Positions 1 to 7,195 of a stretch of DNA of 38,228 bases are shown here, in pieces. This stretch comes from an uncultured SAR86 cluster bacterium (lineage in GTDB: Bacteria > Pseudomonadota > Gammaproteobacteria > Magnimaribacterales > D2472): assembly GCA_902624425.1 (NCBI GenBank), contig CACNXK010000007.1, positions 1-38,228 of the forward strand, in the 5' to 3' direction. A program made the position numbers and the translations under genes. Each line of letters starts with the position of its first letter. Position 1 is the stretch's first letter. A model generated the notes under the pieces. The model did no database searches. It was not told the origin of the DNA and was given only the letters and a program-made list of their open reading frames with translations.

Positions 1-529
1 TTTTACTGGTAAAAACAGAATGCTCAATGCTGAGCTAAATCAGGAAGCAGAATTTAAATATATAAACTCAAAAGTCTTTCCTGAATATTATTCTCAAAAA
101 ATTAAAGTGCCCTTGAGAGGTGCGTTAAAGCAGACAATAAACTATGATTTTAAAAATCAAAAAATCACTTCAACTGGTGATGTGAATTGGGTCATAGATT
201 TTCTAGGTGAGTCTACTCCCCTTGATCCTTTATCCAGCGGCTTCCAGATTAGAGAAAATGTTAAGAAAGGACTGACTGACTTTGATATAAATTTAATAAA
301 GCTTGATGAAGGCCTTATTTACAAAAACTCATACTCAGTTGTTGGTGAGGAAGTTCTTGAAATTAAAGACACTAAATATCCATGCATAGTTCTTCAGAGA
401 GTTAATAATAATCGTAAAACTCTATATTATGTTGCAAAAACTTTGGATTTTATTTTGATTAAGGTTTCTGATGATAGAAAAGAAAGAAGGCTTTCAATAG
501 AAGCAGAGAAAGTTTTAAGTTTTGGGTAG
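1..529 (+). CDS. DUF3108-like protein, 5'-truncated by window edge
   Basis: The reading frame is open from base 2, and the first ATG (position 20) is preceded by in-frame codons with no stop, so the true start and any signal peptide probably lie upstream of the window. The visible part is a beta-rich sequence with a Y-Y-V-A-K-T-L-D-F stretch near the end and a charged tail. This layout fits the C-terminal half of DUF3108 proteins, which are periplasmic proteins of unknown role in Proteobacteria. The gene is convergent with dcd and their 3' ends overlap by 15 bases. In gammaproteobacteria DUF3108 genes often sit near nucleotide-metabolism genes such as purN and purM; only dcd is visible here. 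Family assignment is by sequence style, moderate confidence. Confidence 0.6.
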   Translation, partial: FTGKNRMLNAELNQEAEFKYINSKVFPEYYSQKIKVPLRGALKQTINYDFKNQKITSTGDVNWVIDFLGESTPLDPLSSGFQIRENVKKGLTDFDINLIKLDEGLIYKNSYSVVGEEVLEIKDTKYPCIVLQRVNNNRKTLYYVAKTLDFILIKVSDDRKERRLSIEAEKVLSFG

Positions 530-1084
530 CGTAACGCCCGTTTGGCCTTGATATTTGCCATCTCTATCTTTATAGCTTACCTCACATTGCTCATCAGATT
601 GATGAAATATCATTTGTGCAACACCTTCACCAGCATAAATCTTTGCCGGTAAATTGCTTGTATTTGAGAACTCAAGAGTTACATGACCTTCCCACTCAGG
701 CTCAAGCGGCGTGACATTTACAATTATTCCACATCTTGCATAAGTTGATTTACCAAGACAAATAGTAAGTACATCTCTTGGAATCCTGAAATACTCTACT
801 GTTCTTGCCAAAGCAAAAGAATTTGGAGGTATTACACAAACATCTGAGTTAATATCTACGAAGCTTTTTTCATCAAAAGATTTTGGATCTACGATCGCAG
901 AGTGGATGTTGGTAAAAACCTTAAATTCATTTGCACATCTTACATCGTACCCATAGCTTGATAGACCATATGAAATGAGTCGAGACTTATCTTCGGCATA
1001 TCTAATTTGATCCTCTTGGAATGGGTCGATCATGCCATGATCAACAGCCATCTTTTTAATCCATTTATCTGATTTAATCGTCAT
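515..1084 (-). CDS. dcd: dCTP deaminase
   Basis: Encodes 189 residues, the usual length for Dcd. The enzyme deaminates dCTP to dUTP, which dUTPase converts to dUMP for dTMP synthesis; it acts in the cytoplasm as a trimer. The sequence carries the Dcd core: the S-S-Y-G-Y-D-V-R segment near residue 43, the catalytic-site stretch [10 protein letters not shown], then [12 protein letters not shown], and a terminal [12 protein letters not shown]. It matches the Pseudomonas-type Dcd much better than the E. coli type. The ATG overlaps the 3' end of recR by 11 bases, so the two are probably translationally coupled. No anomaly is seen. Confidence 0.96.
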   Translation of the reverse strand: MTIKSDKWIKKMAVDHGMIDPFQEDQIRYAEDKSRLISYGLSSYGYDVRCANEFKVFTNIHSAIVDPKSFDEKSFVDINSDVCVIPPNSFALARTVEYFRIPRDVLTICLGKSTYARCGIIVNVTPLEPEWEGHVTLEFSNTSNLPAKIYAGEGVAQMIFHQSDEQCEVSYKDRDGKYQGQTGVTLPKT

Positions 1085-1670
1085 TTATTTCAACTCTGCT
1101 AATTATTGATCTTGCAATTGTATTACTATCTACATACTCTAACTCTCCTCCAATTGGAATACCATAAGAAATTCTTGAAACCTTTATATTTTCGACGTGA
1201 TCTTTGATAAAAATTGCAGTAGCATCGCCCTCAACAGTCGAGCTGAGTGCAAGTATTATTTCTTTGATACTATCTCTTTTAATTGTCTCTAAAAGTTGTG
1301 GAATTCCTAATTCATCAGGACCTAAGTTATCTAAAGGTGACAGTCTCCCCATAAGAACATAATATTTTCCTTTATAGCCACCTGTTGACTCAATCGCTAG
1401 AAGATCAGATGGACTTTCAACAACGCAGATACATTGAGAATCCCTTGTTTCATCTTCACAAACAATACATTGATCATTTGTTGTTAGCATTCTGCAAGAC
1501 TTACACCTTTGAATATTTTCTAGTGCATCACTTAATGAGCTTGCTATCTCCTTGGCACCATTCTTATTCTTATCAAGAAGATATAAAGCCATTCTCTGTG
1601 CAGATTTCTTCCCAACTCCAGGAAGCACTGTCAAATCTTTAATTAATTTCTCTAATAAATCAGAACTCAT
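1074..1670 (-). CDS. recR: Recombination mediator protein RecR
   Basis: RecR (198 residues, typical length) works with RecF/RecO to load RecA onto SSB-coated single-stranded DNA at gaps. Visible parts in order: a helix-hairpin-helix around L16[11 protein letters not shown], a four-cysteine zinc finger (C56, C59, C68, C71), and a Toprim domain starting near V-V-E-S-P-S-D (about residue 83) and containing the S-T-V-E-G-D segment. The gene starts two bases after the dnaX stop, the classical dnaX-recR linkage, but the small ybaB gene that usually lies between them is absent here. It overlaps dcd downstream. Confidence 0.97.
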   Translation of the reverse strand: MSSDLLEKLIKDLTVLPGVGKKSAQRMALYLLDKNKNGAKEIASSLSDALENIQRCKSCRMLTTNDQCIVCEDETRDSQCICVVESPSDLLAIESTGGYKGKYYVLMGRLSPLDNLGPDELGIPQLLETIKRDSIKEIILALSSTVEGDATAIFIKDHVENIKVSRISYGIPIGGELEYVDSNTIARSIISRVEINDD

Positions 1671-1672
1671 TT

Positions 1673-3232
1673 CTAATTTTTTATTTTAGTTACTGTCTCT
1701 ATTTGGCCATCAAATTCATTCAGAAAATCTTTAATTTCAGAATCATTTGAAAGTTCTTTTTTTGTGTCTTCAATATCTTTAAGTTTTTTTTCTTCGTTAA
1801 TTTTGTTTGGAGAAGATGAAGATATTCCCTCTTCTAAAACAACTTCAATTTTACCAAATTTCTCATTAACCTTATCTTGAAACTCACTTAGGATTTTTTT
1901 AGGAATATCAAGCTGATCTTTTGGTCCACACAAAAATATATTTTTGTCATTACTTTTAACAAATGAAAGATTTCCAAAATAATTCTTAGCAAAGGATGAT
2001 AACTGCAATTTGTTAAAAAGATCAGGCCATGAGGATGAAGTTATTTGTTCATTTTCATGAACAACCTTATTAACTATCTGTTTTTCCTTTTTAGTTTCTT
2101 TTGCTGCAGCTTTGTTAGTCTTTTTTTTTTGAGTTTTTGAATCGCCTTCATTTATATTTTGAACAGGCTGGAAGGCTAACATCCTTAATAAGCACATCTC
2201 CACCGCTTCTCTTGGTGAAGGATGGGTGTGGATTTTTTGGAAAGAATTAAGCCCTATTTCATAGATAAGTTGGCAAAACTGAGGATCGATTTTAGAGGCA
2301 ATATTTGAAATAGATTCATTATTTGAATCGCCAATAACTTGATGCAAAGAAACTTCATGAATATTTGAGATTAAGTCTTTCAAAAGAGATTCATAATCTG
2401 GATTAAGTTTTTCGATTTCACTCAATGTCATGAATGCGTCCTCTTTTCTTCCATCTACAATAGATTCAAGCAATTCATGTATCAAACTGTCGTCTATGGT
2501 GCCTAAAAGATTTTTTACTTCATGTGCATCTAGTTTTCCACTCCCATGAGCAATAGCTTGATCAAGCAATGTTAAACCATCCCGAACAGATCCATCAGCT
2601 GCCTTTGCAACTAAAGAAAGAGACTCATCATCTGATTTGATTCCTTCTTTTTTACAGATATTCCTGAAGTGCTCGCAAAGTTCAGGCCTAGATACTGTTT
2701 TTAAATTCAATTGCAGACATCTCGAAATCACTGTTTTGGGAACCTTTTCAGGGTCTGTGGTAGCCATAAGAAAAATTACATGACTTGGTGGCTCTTCTAG
2801 CGTTTTCAGAAGAGCATTAAAGCTGCCTTTAGAAAGCATATGAACCTCATCGATTAAAAAAATCTTATATCTGGAAACGCTTGGCGATGTATGAACAGAC
2901 GAAAGAAGTTCTCTCATATGCTCGACTCCAGTTCTTGAAGCAGCATCAATCTCAAGAAAATCAATACTTTTTCCCTCTTGAATTCCTATAGATGACTCAC
3001 ATTTTCCACAAGGTTCTGAGGTTGGAGAGTCAGAAGACATACAGTTAAGACATTTAGCGAGTAGCCTTGCAATTGTTGTCTTTCCTACTCCTCGAGTCCC
3101 ACTAAAAAGAAAAGCCTGATGGACTCGATTCTGCTCAATACTATTCTTGATTACTTGAACTATATGATCCTGGCCAATAACTTCATCAAAGGAGTTTGGC
3201 CTATATTTTCTTGCAAGAACTTGATACGACAT
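1673..3232 (-). CDS. dnaX: DNA polymerase III tau subunit (gamma by predicted frameshift)
   Basis: The clamp-loader ATPase that loads the beta clamp and, as tau, ties polymerase cores together. The start is taken as the ATG at 3232 (M-S-Y-Q-V-L-A-R-K-Y-R-P, the usual DnaX opening) rather than an in-frame TTG three codons earlier; 519 residues. Seen: Walker A G45-T-R-G-V-G-K-T52, zinc-module cysteines C64, C75 and C78, Walker B D-E-V-H-M-L, and the S-R-C sensor/arginine-finger motif. The fourth zinc cysteine expected near residue 81 is serine, with an extra cysteine at 61. Domains I-III end near residue 370, followed by a lysine-rich linker and a tau-specific C-terminus. The linker starts at a run of ten A residues that would allow a -1 frameshift to gamma. 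Sits between recX and recR. Confidence 0.96.
   Translation of the reverse strand: MSYQVLARKYRPNSFDEVIGQDHIVQVIKNSIEQNRVHQAFLFSGTRGVGKTTIARLLAKCLNCMSSDSPTSEPCGKCESSIGIQEGKSIDFLEIDAASRTGVEHMRELLSSVHTSPSVSRYKIFLIDEVHMLSKGSFNALLKTLEEPPSHVIFLMATTDPEKVPKTVISRCLQLNLKTVSRPELCEHFRNICKKEGIKSDDESLSLVAKAADGSVRDGLTLLDQAIAHGSGKLDAHEVKNLLGTIDDSLIHELLESIVDGRKEDAFMTLSEIEKLNPDYESLLKDLISNIHEVSLHQVIGDSNNESISNIASKIDPQFCQLIYEIGLNSFQKIHTHPSPREAVEMCLLRMLAFQPVQNINEGDSKTQKKKTNKAAAKETKKEKQIVNKVVHENEQITSSSWPDLFNKLQLSSFAKNYFGNLSFVKSNDKNIFLCGPKDQLDIPKKILSEFQDKVNEKFGKIEVVLEEGISSSSPNKINEEKKLKDIEDTKKELSNDSEIKDFLNEFDGQIETVTKIKN
2114..2130 (-). promoter_or_regulatory. Predicted -1 programmed frameshift site in dnaX
   Basis: On the coding strand the frame reads CAA AAA AAA AAG ACT AAC, so it contains the heptamer A-AAA-AAG in the same phase as the E. 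coli dnaX slippery site, inside a run of ten A. A -1 slip gives AAG GAC TAA, i.e. one aspartate and then a stop. The short product would be about 372 residues, ending just after clamp-loader domain III, as E. coli gamma does. An AAGG stretch lies about 18 bases upstream of the heptamer, and an 8-bp hairpin with a GAAA loop lies at 2045-2064, about 55 bases downstream. Neither stimulator is at the E. coli spacing. Slippage could be ribosomal or transcriptional, the latter as reported for the A-run of Thermus dnaX. Confidence 0.75.
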
Positions 3233-3254
3233 AAGTATCAAATAATACCATGTA

Positions 3255-3686
3255 CTAGTCTAAAACTGATTCAATTTGATAAAAAGTAAATCCTTTATTG
3301 GATAGAAAGTTTTTTTGTTTTTGAAGTTCTTTAAAATCTTTGCTGATGCCTTCTGGAAATCTCTTTTGAAAGGTTGACTGAGCTAAATCATCCCAATCCT
3401 CATAAATATTAATCTGTGCAGAAATAAGTGAATCACTTATACCTCTTTTTTCAAGCTCAGCAGAAATTTTTATTGGTCCAAAGCCTTTTCTTCTTCTTGC
3501 TTGCACATATTCTTCAGTAAATCTTGAATCACTTAAAAGCTTATTTTTCTCTAACTTGTTAAGAATTAAATTTATATCCTCTTTTGATTCAAAACGAGAT
3601 ATAAGTTTAAGATACAGCTCTTTTCTGGAATGCTCTCTTCTTGATAAAAGATCTAAAGCCTTGTTATAGATTTCGGCTGACGCCAT
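3255..3686 (-). CDS. recX: Regulatory protein RecX
   Basis: A small protein (143 residues) of the RecX family, which binds RecA filaments and modulates recombinase and coprotease activity. The sequence is built of three-helix repeats typical of RecX: A-L-D-L-L-S-R-R-E-H-S-R-K-E-L near the N-terminus, the R-F-T-E-E-Y-V-Q-A-R-R-R-K-G-F-G-P-I-K-I segment in the middle, and a third repeat at the C-terminus. It usually lies next to recA, but here it is between a lipoprotein gene and dnaX. Its ATG overlaps the stop of the upstream lipoprotein gene by one base, and dnaX follows after 22 bases, so it is probably in the same transcript. Confidence 0.9.
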   Translation of the reverse strand: MASAEIYNKALDLLSRREHSRKELYLKLISRFESKEDINLILNKLEKNKLLSDSRFTEEYVQARRRKGFGPIKISAELEKRGISDSLISAQINIYEDWDDLAQSTFQKRFPEGISKDFKELQKQKNFLSNKGFTFYQIESVLD

Positions 3687-4147
3687 TAATTATTAAAAGG
3701 TTGAACTCTACTTCTATAGTTTGATTTAACTACTTTAACTCTTTGACCTTCAAAAAAACTGTACTTATCAGAAACTTCCTGAACAATAGATATAATTTTT
3801 CCATTGTCTAGTTCAATTGTAAGCTCAACTGCCCTTTTTTCATTAATCTTCGCTCCAATTTCTGCTCCTACAGCAGATCCTATCAAGGCTCCTATCACTC
3901 CAGCTGCAAGTGGCGCTTTATCATTGTCGGATCCTAAATCGCCTCCAACTGCAGCACCTGCAGCGGCACCAAGATCTCTATCACCCTCAAGAACTACAAA
4001 CTCTAACTGAAGAATTTTTCCTAACAGAACAGTTTCAATTTCTCCTGCTTGATACTTTGTGATTGATTCGGGCTTGTAATCGGCCATAGAGCAAGCTGTG
4101 CCCAAAAAGAGTAAAGATATTAAGCTAATGCTCTTAAGAGTCCTCAT
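3686..4147 (-). CDS. Glycine-zipper lipoprotein (SlyB/Pcp-like)
   Basis: 153 residues with an N-terminal hydrophobic signal ending L-G-T-A-C19, an acceptable though not ideal lipobox, so it is probably anchored to the outer membrane. The centre holds a glycine/alanine zipper in two pieces (G-A-A-A-G-A-A-V-G-G and I-G-A-L-I-G-S-A-V-G-A-E-I-G), followed by a beta domain containing L-D-N-G-K-I and F-F-E-G-Q-R-V-K-V. This is the layout of the SlyB/Pcp glycine-zipper 2TM family. An acidic insertion, G-S-D-N-D-K, splits the zipper. The gene overlaps the 3' end of the upstream gene by 14 bases. The precise role is unknown; an envelope-stability role is inferred from the family. Confidence 0.75.
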   Translation of the reverse strand: MRTLKSISLISLLFLGTACSMADYKPESITKYQAGEIETVLLGKILQLEFVVLEGDRDLGAAAGAAVGGDLGSDNDKAPLAAGVIGALIGSAVGAEIGAKINEKRAVELTIELDNGKIISIVQEVSDKYSFFEGQRVKVVKSNYRSRVQPFNN

Positions 4148-4553
4148 TTTCTTCGTTCTCCTCTAACAAGTACTTTTTTGTTAAATCATCAGCTATTGCA
4201 TAATAGAATCTTCCCTTAAATCTTCCGTCAAGGAGCTTTACTTTTAGAACCTCATTAGAATAAAGTTTTTCTGTTACTTCGATCTCATATCCTTTTCTCA
4301 ATCTTACAAGGTCTCTTGAATCAACAACTGAAAATATATCCCAATCATCAAACATTCGAGCTCTGTGAGTATGGTATGCATCAGAAGCAATCTGATATAA
4401 AACTTCACCGGACCCATTCATGGATGCGCTACTCCTTACATTGAGCTTCCATATTTGACCAACCTCAATAGAGTCATCATTTGCATACGAGTGAAAGCCT
4501 ACAAATAATGGAAGTGTTAATAATAATCTTAGATATTTATTTTTTTTGTTCAT
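4134..4553 (-). CDS. Secreted protein of unknown function
   Basis: 139 residues with a clear Sec signal peptide: basic M-N-K-K-N-K-Y-L-R, a leucine-rich core, and likely cleavage after S-Y-A. The mature part is short, beta-rich and without cysteines: repeated V/L-K-V strands, R-L-R-K-G-Y-E-I-E-V, then K-L-L-D-G-R-F-K-G-R-F-Y-Y. It ends in an acidic tail. I do not recognise the family; an SH3-like barrel is possible because of the G-R-F-K-G-R-F-Y turn. It is first in a minus-strand run and overlaps the lipoprotein gene by 14 bases, suggesting coupled translation and a shared envelope role. It is separated by about 200 bases from the divergent heat-shock gene. Confidence 0.65.
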   Translation of the reverse strand: MNKKNKYLRLLLTLPLFVGFHSYANDDSIEVGQIWKLNVRSSASMNGSGEVLYQIASDAYHTHRARMFDDWDIFSVVDSRDLVRLRKGYEIEVTEKLYSNEVLKVKLLDGRFKGRFYYAIADDLTKKYLLEENEENEDS

Positions 4554-4638
4554 ATTTATATAGATTCTGTAACGTTAGTTAAGTTCCATTTATTGTAGTT
4601 TTTTCTTGATGTTTTGTAATAAAAAAGATGAAATTTTA

Positions 4639-4667
4639 TTGAATTTTTTATTTTTAGCCACAAATAA
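4639..4667 (+). promoter_or_regulatory. Possible promoter of small heat shock gene
   Basis: TTGAAT at 4639-4644 followed 17 bases later by AAATAA at 4662-4667 is the best sigma70-like pair ahead of the gene. It would start transcription near the first leader hairpin at 4672. The -10 match is weak, and no convincing sigma32 box (CTTGAA ... CCCCATNT) was found, so this is tentative. Confidence 0.3.
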
Positions 4668-4671
4668 ATAG

Positions 4672-4748
4672 TGTAAGCGCCATTAGGGCTTACATATTAT
4701 TAACCAAGCATGCCTTTATGGATGCTACTTAGTCGCTAAGGAGGACTA
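4672..4748 (+). promoter_or_regulatory. Structured 5' leader of heat shock gene, candidate RNA thermometer
   Basis: Three hairpins follow one another before the start codon. Hairpin 1 (4672-4694) pairs TGTAAGC with GCTTACA, then a bulged G, then CC with GG around an ATTA loop. Hairpin 2 (4707-4726) pairs AGCAT with ATGCT, again with a bulged G and a CC/GG closure. Hairpin 3 pairs CTTAG (4728-4732) with CTAAG (4736-4740), taking in the first part of the ribosome binding site AAGGAGG (4738-4744). An alternative fold pairs TAGTC (4730-4734) with GACTA (4744-4748), placing the site in the loop. Serial hairpins ending at the Shine-Dalgarno are the layout of ROSE-type thermometers of small heat shock genes. 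Hairpin 1 could instead be a 7-9-7 protein operator. Confidence 0.5.
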
Positions 4749-4750
4749 TT

Positions 4751-5200
4751 ATGTTAAATTTTACTGATCCATTTTTCTCAACAAGAGTTTTAGGATTTGA
4801 ATCACTTTTTGATAGGCTGCAAACCCTATCTGAATCATCTTCAAGATCATCTTACCCGCCATACAATATAAGGCGTGATGGAAATGATATATTCGTTGAA
4901 GTAGCTGTTGCAGGTCTTTCAAAAGAAGATTTAGACATTGAGCTAGCTGATGGAATACTCTCAATTTCATATGCTGGTCCAAATACCCAAGTGGTAAATG
5001 GAAGTAATGATCTTGTTTATCAAGGTATTGCGCAAAGAGCTTTTCAACAACAATTCACATTATCTGATGATGTAGTTGTAAAAGGTGCAGAACTTGTGAA
5101 TGGACTTCTAACTCTATACTTAGAGAAGATAATTCCTGACGAGAGAAAACCTAAAAAAATTGAAATTAAATCTCCTAAAAGAATATTAGGAAAAAAATAA
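4751..5200 (+). CDS. Small heat shock protein (Hsp20/IbpA family)
   Basis: An ATP-independent holdase chaperone of 149 residues that binds unfolding proteins until DnaK/ClpB refold them. It opens with an IbpA-like segment (L-N-F-T-D-P-F-F-S-T-R-V-L-G-F-E-S-L-F-D-R-L), followed by an alpha-crystallin domain starting at P-P-Y-N-I-R-R-D-G. That domain includes V-A-V-A-G-L-S-K-E-D-L-D-I-E and A-F-Q-Q-Q-F-T-L-S-D-D-V. The C-terminal I-E-I motif, which docks into neighbouring subunits, is present. A strong AAGGAGG sits seven bases before the ATG and may be masked by leader structure. An intrinsic terminator follows directly, so the gene appears monocistronic. Confidence 0.95.
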   Translation: MLNFTDPFFSTRVLGFESLFDRLQTLSESSSRSSYPPYNIRRDGNDIFVEVAVAGLSKEDLDIELADGILSISYAGPNTQVVNGSNDLVYQGIAQRAFQQQFTLSDDVVVKGAELVNGLLTLYLEKIIPDERKPKKIEIKSPKRILGKK

Positions 5201-5206
5201 GTATGA

Positions 5207-5234
5207 GAAAATGGGGCTTTAAGCCCCATTTTTT
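5207..5234 (+). terminator. Intrinsic terminator after heat shock gene
   Basis: The arms ATGGGGCTT and AAGCCCCAT (5211-5228) form a near-perfect hairpin followed by a run of T. It lies 10 bases after the Hsp20 stop. It separates the heat-shock gene from the dsbD-like gene, whose ATG is only nine bases beyond the T run. Confidence 0.9.
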
Positions 5235-5242
5235 AATTCAAT

Positions 5243-7195
5243 ATGAATAAAAGCATCTTTTCAATCATAGTAATTTTTTCTTGCTTTGTTGCATCTGAAC
5301 CAGTTGATACTGGACATGCCAGAATTAGTCTTATAAAAGACCATAGTGACTTTGTTCCAGGAACTTCGATTAATATAGGTTTGAAGGTTTCGATGGATAC
5401 AGGCTGGCATACATATTGGAAAAATCCTGGTGATTCCGGTGGACCTATTGAAATTAGTTGGGACTTGCCTGATGGCTTCAGTGTGAGCGATATACAGTGG
5501 CCTCTCCCCGAAAAGATTGAATATCCACCATTAATGACTTACGGATATGAAGATTTTGTTATATACCCCATGATTTTAACAATTCCTGATAATTATAAAG
5601 AAGATGGTTTTGAAATGGTGGCAGATATACTTATTTGTGCCGATGTTTGTATACCAGAATCTGGAAAAATATCTTCCAACCTATTAGAGATTGAAAGTGA
5701 CTCTCTAATATATGAGTGGCTAGAATCTATTCCGTCAAAGTCTATTCCAATTCAGACTTCGATAAGAAATAATATTTTAGAAATAGAATTTACTTTTGAA
5801 AAAGAAGTAAAAGAAATTTATTTTTTTCCTGATGAAAATCGTTCAATTGATTATTCATCAAACCAAAATTTTTATAAAAATGATGATAGCTATCTCCTTT
5901 CTATAAATCTTTTTGATGATGAACTACAAAGCATATCTGGTGTTTTAGATATAGACGGAACTGGTTATAACGTTTCGAGTAGCGGTGTTAAAGATTCTAA
6001 TGAAGAAGGCGCCTCTTTTATTACTGCATTAATTTTTGCATTAATTGGAGGTTTAATTCTTAATTTAATGCCCTGCGTATTTCCTGTCATTTCACTTAAA
6101 GTGTTGAGCTTTGTCTCAATGGGAGGAAGCTCATCGCAAAAAATACGCAATCATGCTTTAATTTTTACTGCTGGCGTTATTGCCTCCTTCATGTTAATTG
6201 CCTTGGTTATTGTTCTGTTTAAACAAGCTGGGAATGCCGTTGGATGGGGATTTCAACTGCAATCACCTCTGATTGTTGGAATACTTAGTATGATAATGGT
6301 CTTTATTTCTCTTGTTCTAATTACAGATAATAGTTTTGGAGAATCTCTTACAAAACTAGGAAATATTGGAAATAGCCAAAATGGATATTATTCATCTTTC
6401 TTGACAGGAGTTTTAGCAGTTGTAGTTGCATCTCCATGCACTGCGCCCTTCATGGGAACCGCTATTGGGTATGCTTTAATACAACCCTCTGGTGAAACTG
6501 TTCCAATTTTCTTATCATTATCCTTTGGATTTTCACTTCCATATTTACTTTTAGCAGTAAATCCCAAATTGATTGATTTTTTACCTAAGCCAGGAAATTG
6601 GATGGTGACTCTAAAAGAATTTTTTGCTTTTCCTATGATGGCTACTGCTATATGGTTATTGTGGGTATTTTCTCTTCAGGTTAGTCAAAATCTTGTAATT
6701 TTCTTATTAATTGGTTGGCTATTGCTAGCATTAAATTTTTGGATTTTTCAAAAAAATTATAAAACAATAACTAAAATTATATTCCTTGTTGTTTCGCTTG
6801 TTAGTATGCTTTATTTTCTACCATCATCTGAGGATGTTGAAATTGAACAGAATCAAATCATCGGTTCGGCTACACAGTGGTATGAGGGAATTGAAGACGA
6901 AATGAGAAACAAAAATCAACCCTACTTCATAAACTTTACTGCAGCTTGGTGCATAACTTGTCAGAGTAATGAAATTACTGCTTTTTCAAAACAGGATTTT
7001 AAAAATCTACTAAAAGAAAGAAATATCGAATACATTAAAGCTGACTGGACTAATAGAAATGATGCTATTACGAAATCTTTAAAAAAATATGGCAGATCTG
7101 GAGTTCCTTTTTACGTTTATTGGGAGCCAGGATACGCAAATCCAAAAATTCTACCTGCAATACTTACAGATCAAATAATTAGAAATAATATTTAA
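5243..7195 (+). CDS. Thiol:disulfide interchange protein, DsbD/ScsB type
   Basis: 650 residues with three parts. After a signal sequence comes a periplasmic alpha-like domain (about 20-235) with a C132-x3-C136 pair. Next is an eight-helix-type membrane core (about 255-545) with the two electron-carrying cysteines in L-M-P-C278-V-F-P and S-P-C399-T-A-P. A C-terminal thioredoxin-like gamma domain follows with W-C570-I-T-C573 and A-D-W-T. The protein would move electrons from cytoplasmic thioredoxin across the membrane to periplasmic substrates. The long N-terminal domain with G-W-H-T-Y-W-K-N-P-G resembles ScsB/DsbC-corrector proteins more than classical DsbD. Possible partners in the window are the secreted thioredoxin-like protein at 19672 and the cysteine-rich receptor at 20220. 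Converges on the HNH gene with a four-base overlap. Confidence 0.9.
   Translation: MNKSIFSIIVIFSCFVASEPVDTGHARISLIKDHSDFVPGTSINIGLKVSMDTGWHTYWKNPGDSGGPIEISWDLPDGFSVSDIQWPLPEKIEYPPLMTYGYEDFVIYPMILTIPDNYKEDGFEMVADILICADVCIPESGKISSNLLEIESDSLIYEWLESIPSKSIPIQTSIRNNILEIEFTFEKEVKEIYFFPDENRSIDYSSNQNFYKNDDSYLLSINLFDDELQSISGVLDIDGTGYNVSSSGVKDSNEEGASFITALIFALIGGLILNLMPCVFPVISLKVLSFVSMGGSSSQKIRNHALIFTAGVIASFMLIALVIVLFKQAGNAVGWGFQLQSPLIVGILSMIMVFISLVLITDNSFGESLTKLGNIGNSQNGYYSSFLTGVLAVVVASPCTAPFMGTAIGYALIQPSGETVPIFLSLSFGFSLPYLLLAVNPKLIDFLPKPGNWMVTLKEFFAFPMMATAIWLLWVFSLQVSQNLVIFLLIGWLLLALNFWIFQKNYKTITKIIFLVVSLVSMLYFLPSSEDVEIEQNQIIGSATQWYEGIEDEMRNKNQPYFINFTAAWCITCQSNEITAFSKQDFKNLLKERNIEYIKADWTNRNDAITKSLKKYGRSGVPFYVYWEPGYANPKILPAILTDQIIRNNI

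Noticed and set aside
529-550. GC-rich inverted repeat at the DUF3108/dcd junction as a terminator
   Set aside because: The stem is short and imperfect and no T run follows on either strand.
2045-2064. 8-bp GAAA-loop hairpin in dnaX as frameshift stimulator
   Set aside because: It lies about 55 bases beyond the slippery site, too far by comparison with E. coli; kept only as a possible aid, not as a separate element.
3804-4010. Plus-strand 68-residue frame opposite the glycine-zipper lipoprotein
   Set aside because: It is the shadow of the alanine/glycine-rich zipper codons on the other strand; no start signal and no family resemblance.
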